A stretch of 64,000 bases of DNA. It comes from Achromobacter sp. B7 (GTDB lineage Bacteria > Pseudomonadota > Gammaproteobacteria > Burkholderiales > Burkholderiaceae_B). The position numbers and the translations under genes were made by a program. The notes under the pieces were generated by a model, which worked only from the letters and a program-made list of their open reading frames with translations, was not told the DNA's origin and did not search any database. Positions 63,448-64,000 of this stretch are shown here, in pieces. How positions within the stretch are numbered: position 1 is the first letter of the stretch; each line of letters starts with the position of its first letter. The DNA lies in NCBI RefSeq assembly GCF_003600685.1, contig NZ_CP032084.1, positions 6,076,001 to 6,140,000 of the forward strand, read 5' to 3'.

Positions 63448-63666
63448 TCATTTGGAGCGGAAAACTATCCTGGCTCGCGTCAGATCATAGGGCGTGAGCT
63501 CCACTGTGACCTTGTCACCCGGCAGGATCCGGATGTAATGCATACGCATCTTGCCGGAAATATGGCCCAACACCACGTGGCCGTTTTCGAGCTTGACGCG
63601 AAATGTCGCGTTCGGGAGGTTCTCAAGAACCTCGCCTTGCATCTGAATGACGTCGTCCTTGGACAT
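63448..63666 (-). CDS. infA: translation initiation factor IF-1
   Basis: A 72-residue OB-fold protein that binds the ribosomal A-site during initiation. [72 protein letters not shown] is the full family sequence read in two adjoining parts (N-terminal half to KMRMHY, then the rest). The start is ATG 63666; the frame is open much further upstream across secY, without similarity. It lies 8 bp after secY. Confidence 0.98.
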   Translation of the reverse strand: MSKDDVIQMQGEVLENLPNATFRVKLENGHVVLGHISGKMRMHYIRILPGDKVTVELTPYDLTRARIVFRSK

Positions 63667-63674
63667 TCTTTTGC

Positions 63675-64000
63675 TTACCGCATCGGCAAACCCGCGCCCT
63701 TGAAGTTGGCCTTCTTGAGCAACGAGTCGTACTGGTGAGACATCATGTAGGCCTGAACCTGTGCCATGAAATCCATCGTCACCACCACAATAATCAACAG
63801 AGACGTACCACCGAAGTAGAAGGGAACGTTCCAGCGCATCACCAAGAATTCCGGCAACAGGCACACCAACGTAATGTAGATGGCACCTGCGAGCGTCAAA
63901 CGCATCAGGATCTTGTCGATGTAGCGCGCTGTTTGTTCACCCGGACGAATGCCCGGAACAAACGCACCACTCTTCTTCAGGTTGTCCGCCGTTTCGCGGC
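63675..64000 (-). CDS. secY: protein translocase subunit SecY (C-terminal part; gene continues beyond window)
   Basis: The last 107 codons of SecY, the channel subunit of the Sec translocon in the inner membrane. Visible are [32 protein letters not shown] of the last large cytoplasmic loop, which contacts SecA and ribosomes, the next helix ([19 protein letters not shown]), the [28 protein letters not shown] helix and the cytoplasmic C-tail. The 5' end lies past position 64000. Confidence 0.98.
   Translation of the reverse strand, partial: RETADNLKKSGAFVPGIRPGEQTARYIDKILMRLTLAGAIYITLVCLLPEFLVMRWNVPFYFGGTSLLIIVVVTMDFMAQVQAYMMSHQYDSLLKKANFKGAGLPMR

Overview
The window is about 64 kb of GC-rich DNA (roughly two-thirds G+C by eye) with dense, short-spaced genes. 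Protein sequences and gene order (secY-infA-rpmJ-rpsM-rpsK-rpsD-rpoA-rplQ; aroK-aroB-dgt; cyaY/lptM-lysA; System II ccsB-ccs1) point to a betaproteobacterium of the Alcaligenaceae, most likely Achromobacter or a close Bordetella relative. That assignment is inference; no rRNA is present to confirm it.

Layout. 1-9250: housekeeping genes (uvrA, a glutathione S-transferase, dgt, aroB, aroK, and mrcA/PBP1A closed by a strong terminator). 9268-18398: an accessory catabolic operon on the minus strand, reading dihydropyrimidinase-like enzyme, TTG-started amidohydrolase, then a complete peptide-type ABC importer (binding protein, two permeases, fused double ATPase). A GntR/FCD regulator diverges from it, with a palindromic candidate operator over the putative operon -10 box. 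18532-20358: cyaY diverging from lptM-lysA.

20446-49942: a complete type VI secretion system with all 13 core tss genes. One minus-strand operon carries tssJ-tssK-tssL(OmpA)-tssM-tagF-kinase-like. A short plus-strand pair encodes a TssQ-like lipoprotein and an FHA protein. A long minus-strand operon runs tssA-tssB-tssC-hcp-tagJ-tssE-tssF-DUF3540-tssG-tssH. After a 540-bp AT-rich control region comes a plus-strand spike module: vgrG, a small membrane protein, a DUF2169-pentapeptide fusion, a second pentapeptide protein and a DUF4150 PAAR-like tip. The kinase-like gene has lost its N-lobe and catalytic residues and ends in a PEGA domain. No PppA phosphatase and no recognisable toxin/immunity pair is visible.

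49958-59981: genes centred on cytochrome c maturation and redox (ccsB, ccs1, cytochrome c4, dsbD, cutA) with engB, hemB, an EamA transporter and a HIT protein. Heme synthesis (HemB), thiol reductant (DsbD), heme handling/ligation (CcsB/Ccs1) and a product (cytochrome c4) sit together. 60013-64000: the end of the spc/alpha ribosomal operon on the minus strand, from a partial secY to rplQ, closed by a bidirectional terminator.

No tRNA, rRNA, CRISPR array, insertion sequence or integrase was seen. The most interesting items are the degenerate kinase-PEGA protein, the DUF3540 gene placed inside the T6SS baseplate operon, and the VgrG-adaptor-pentapeptide-PAAR module that lacks an obvious cargo.
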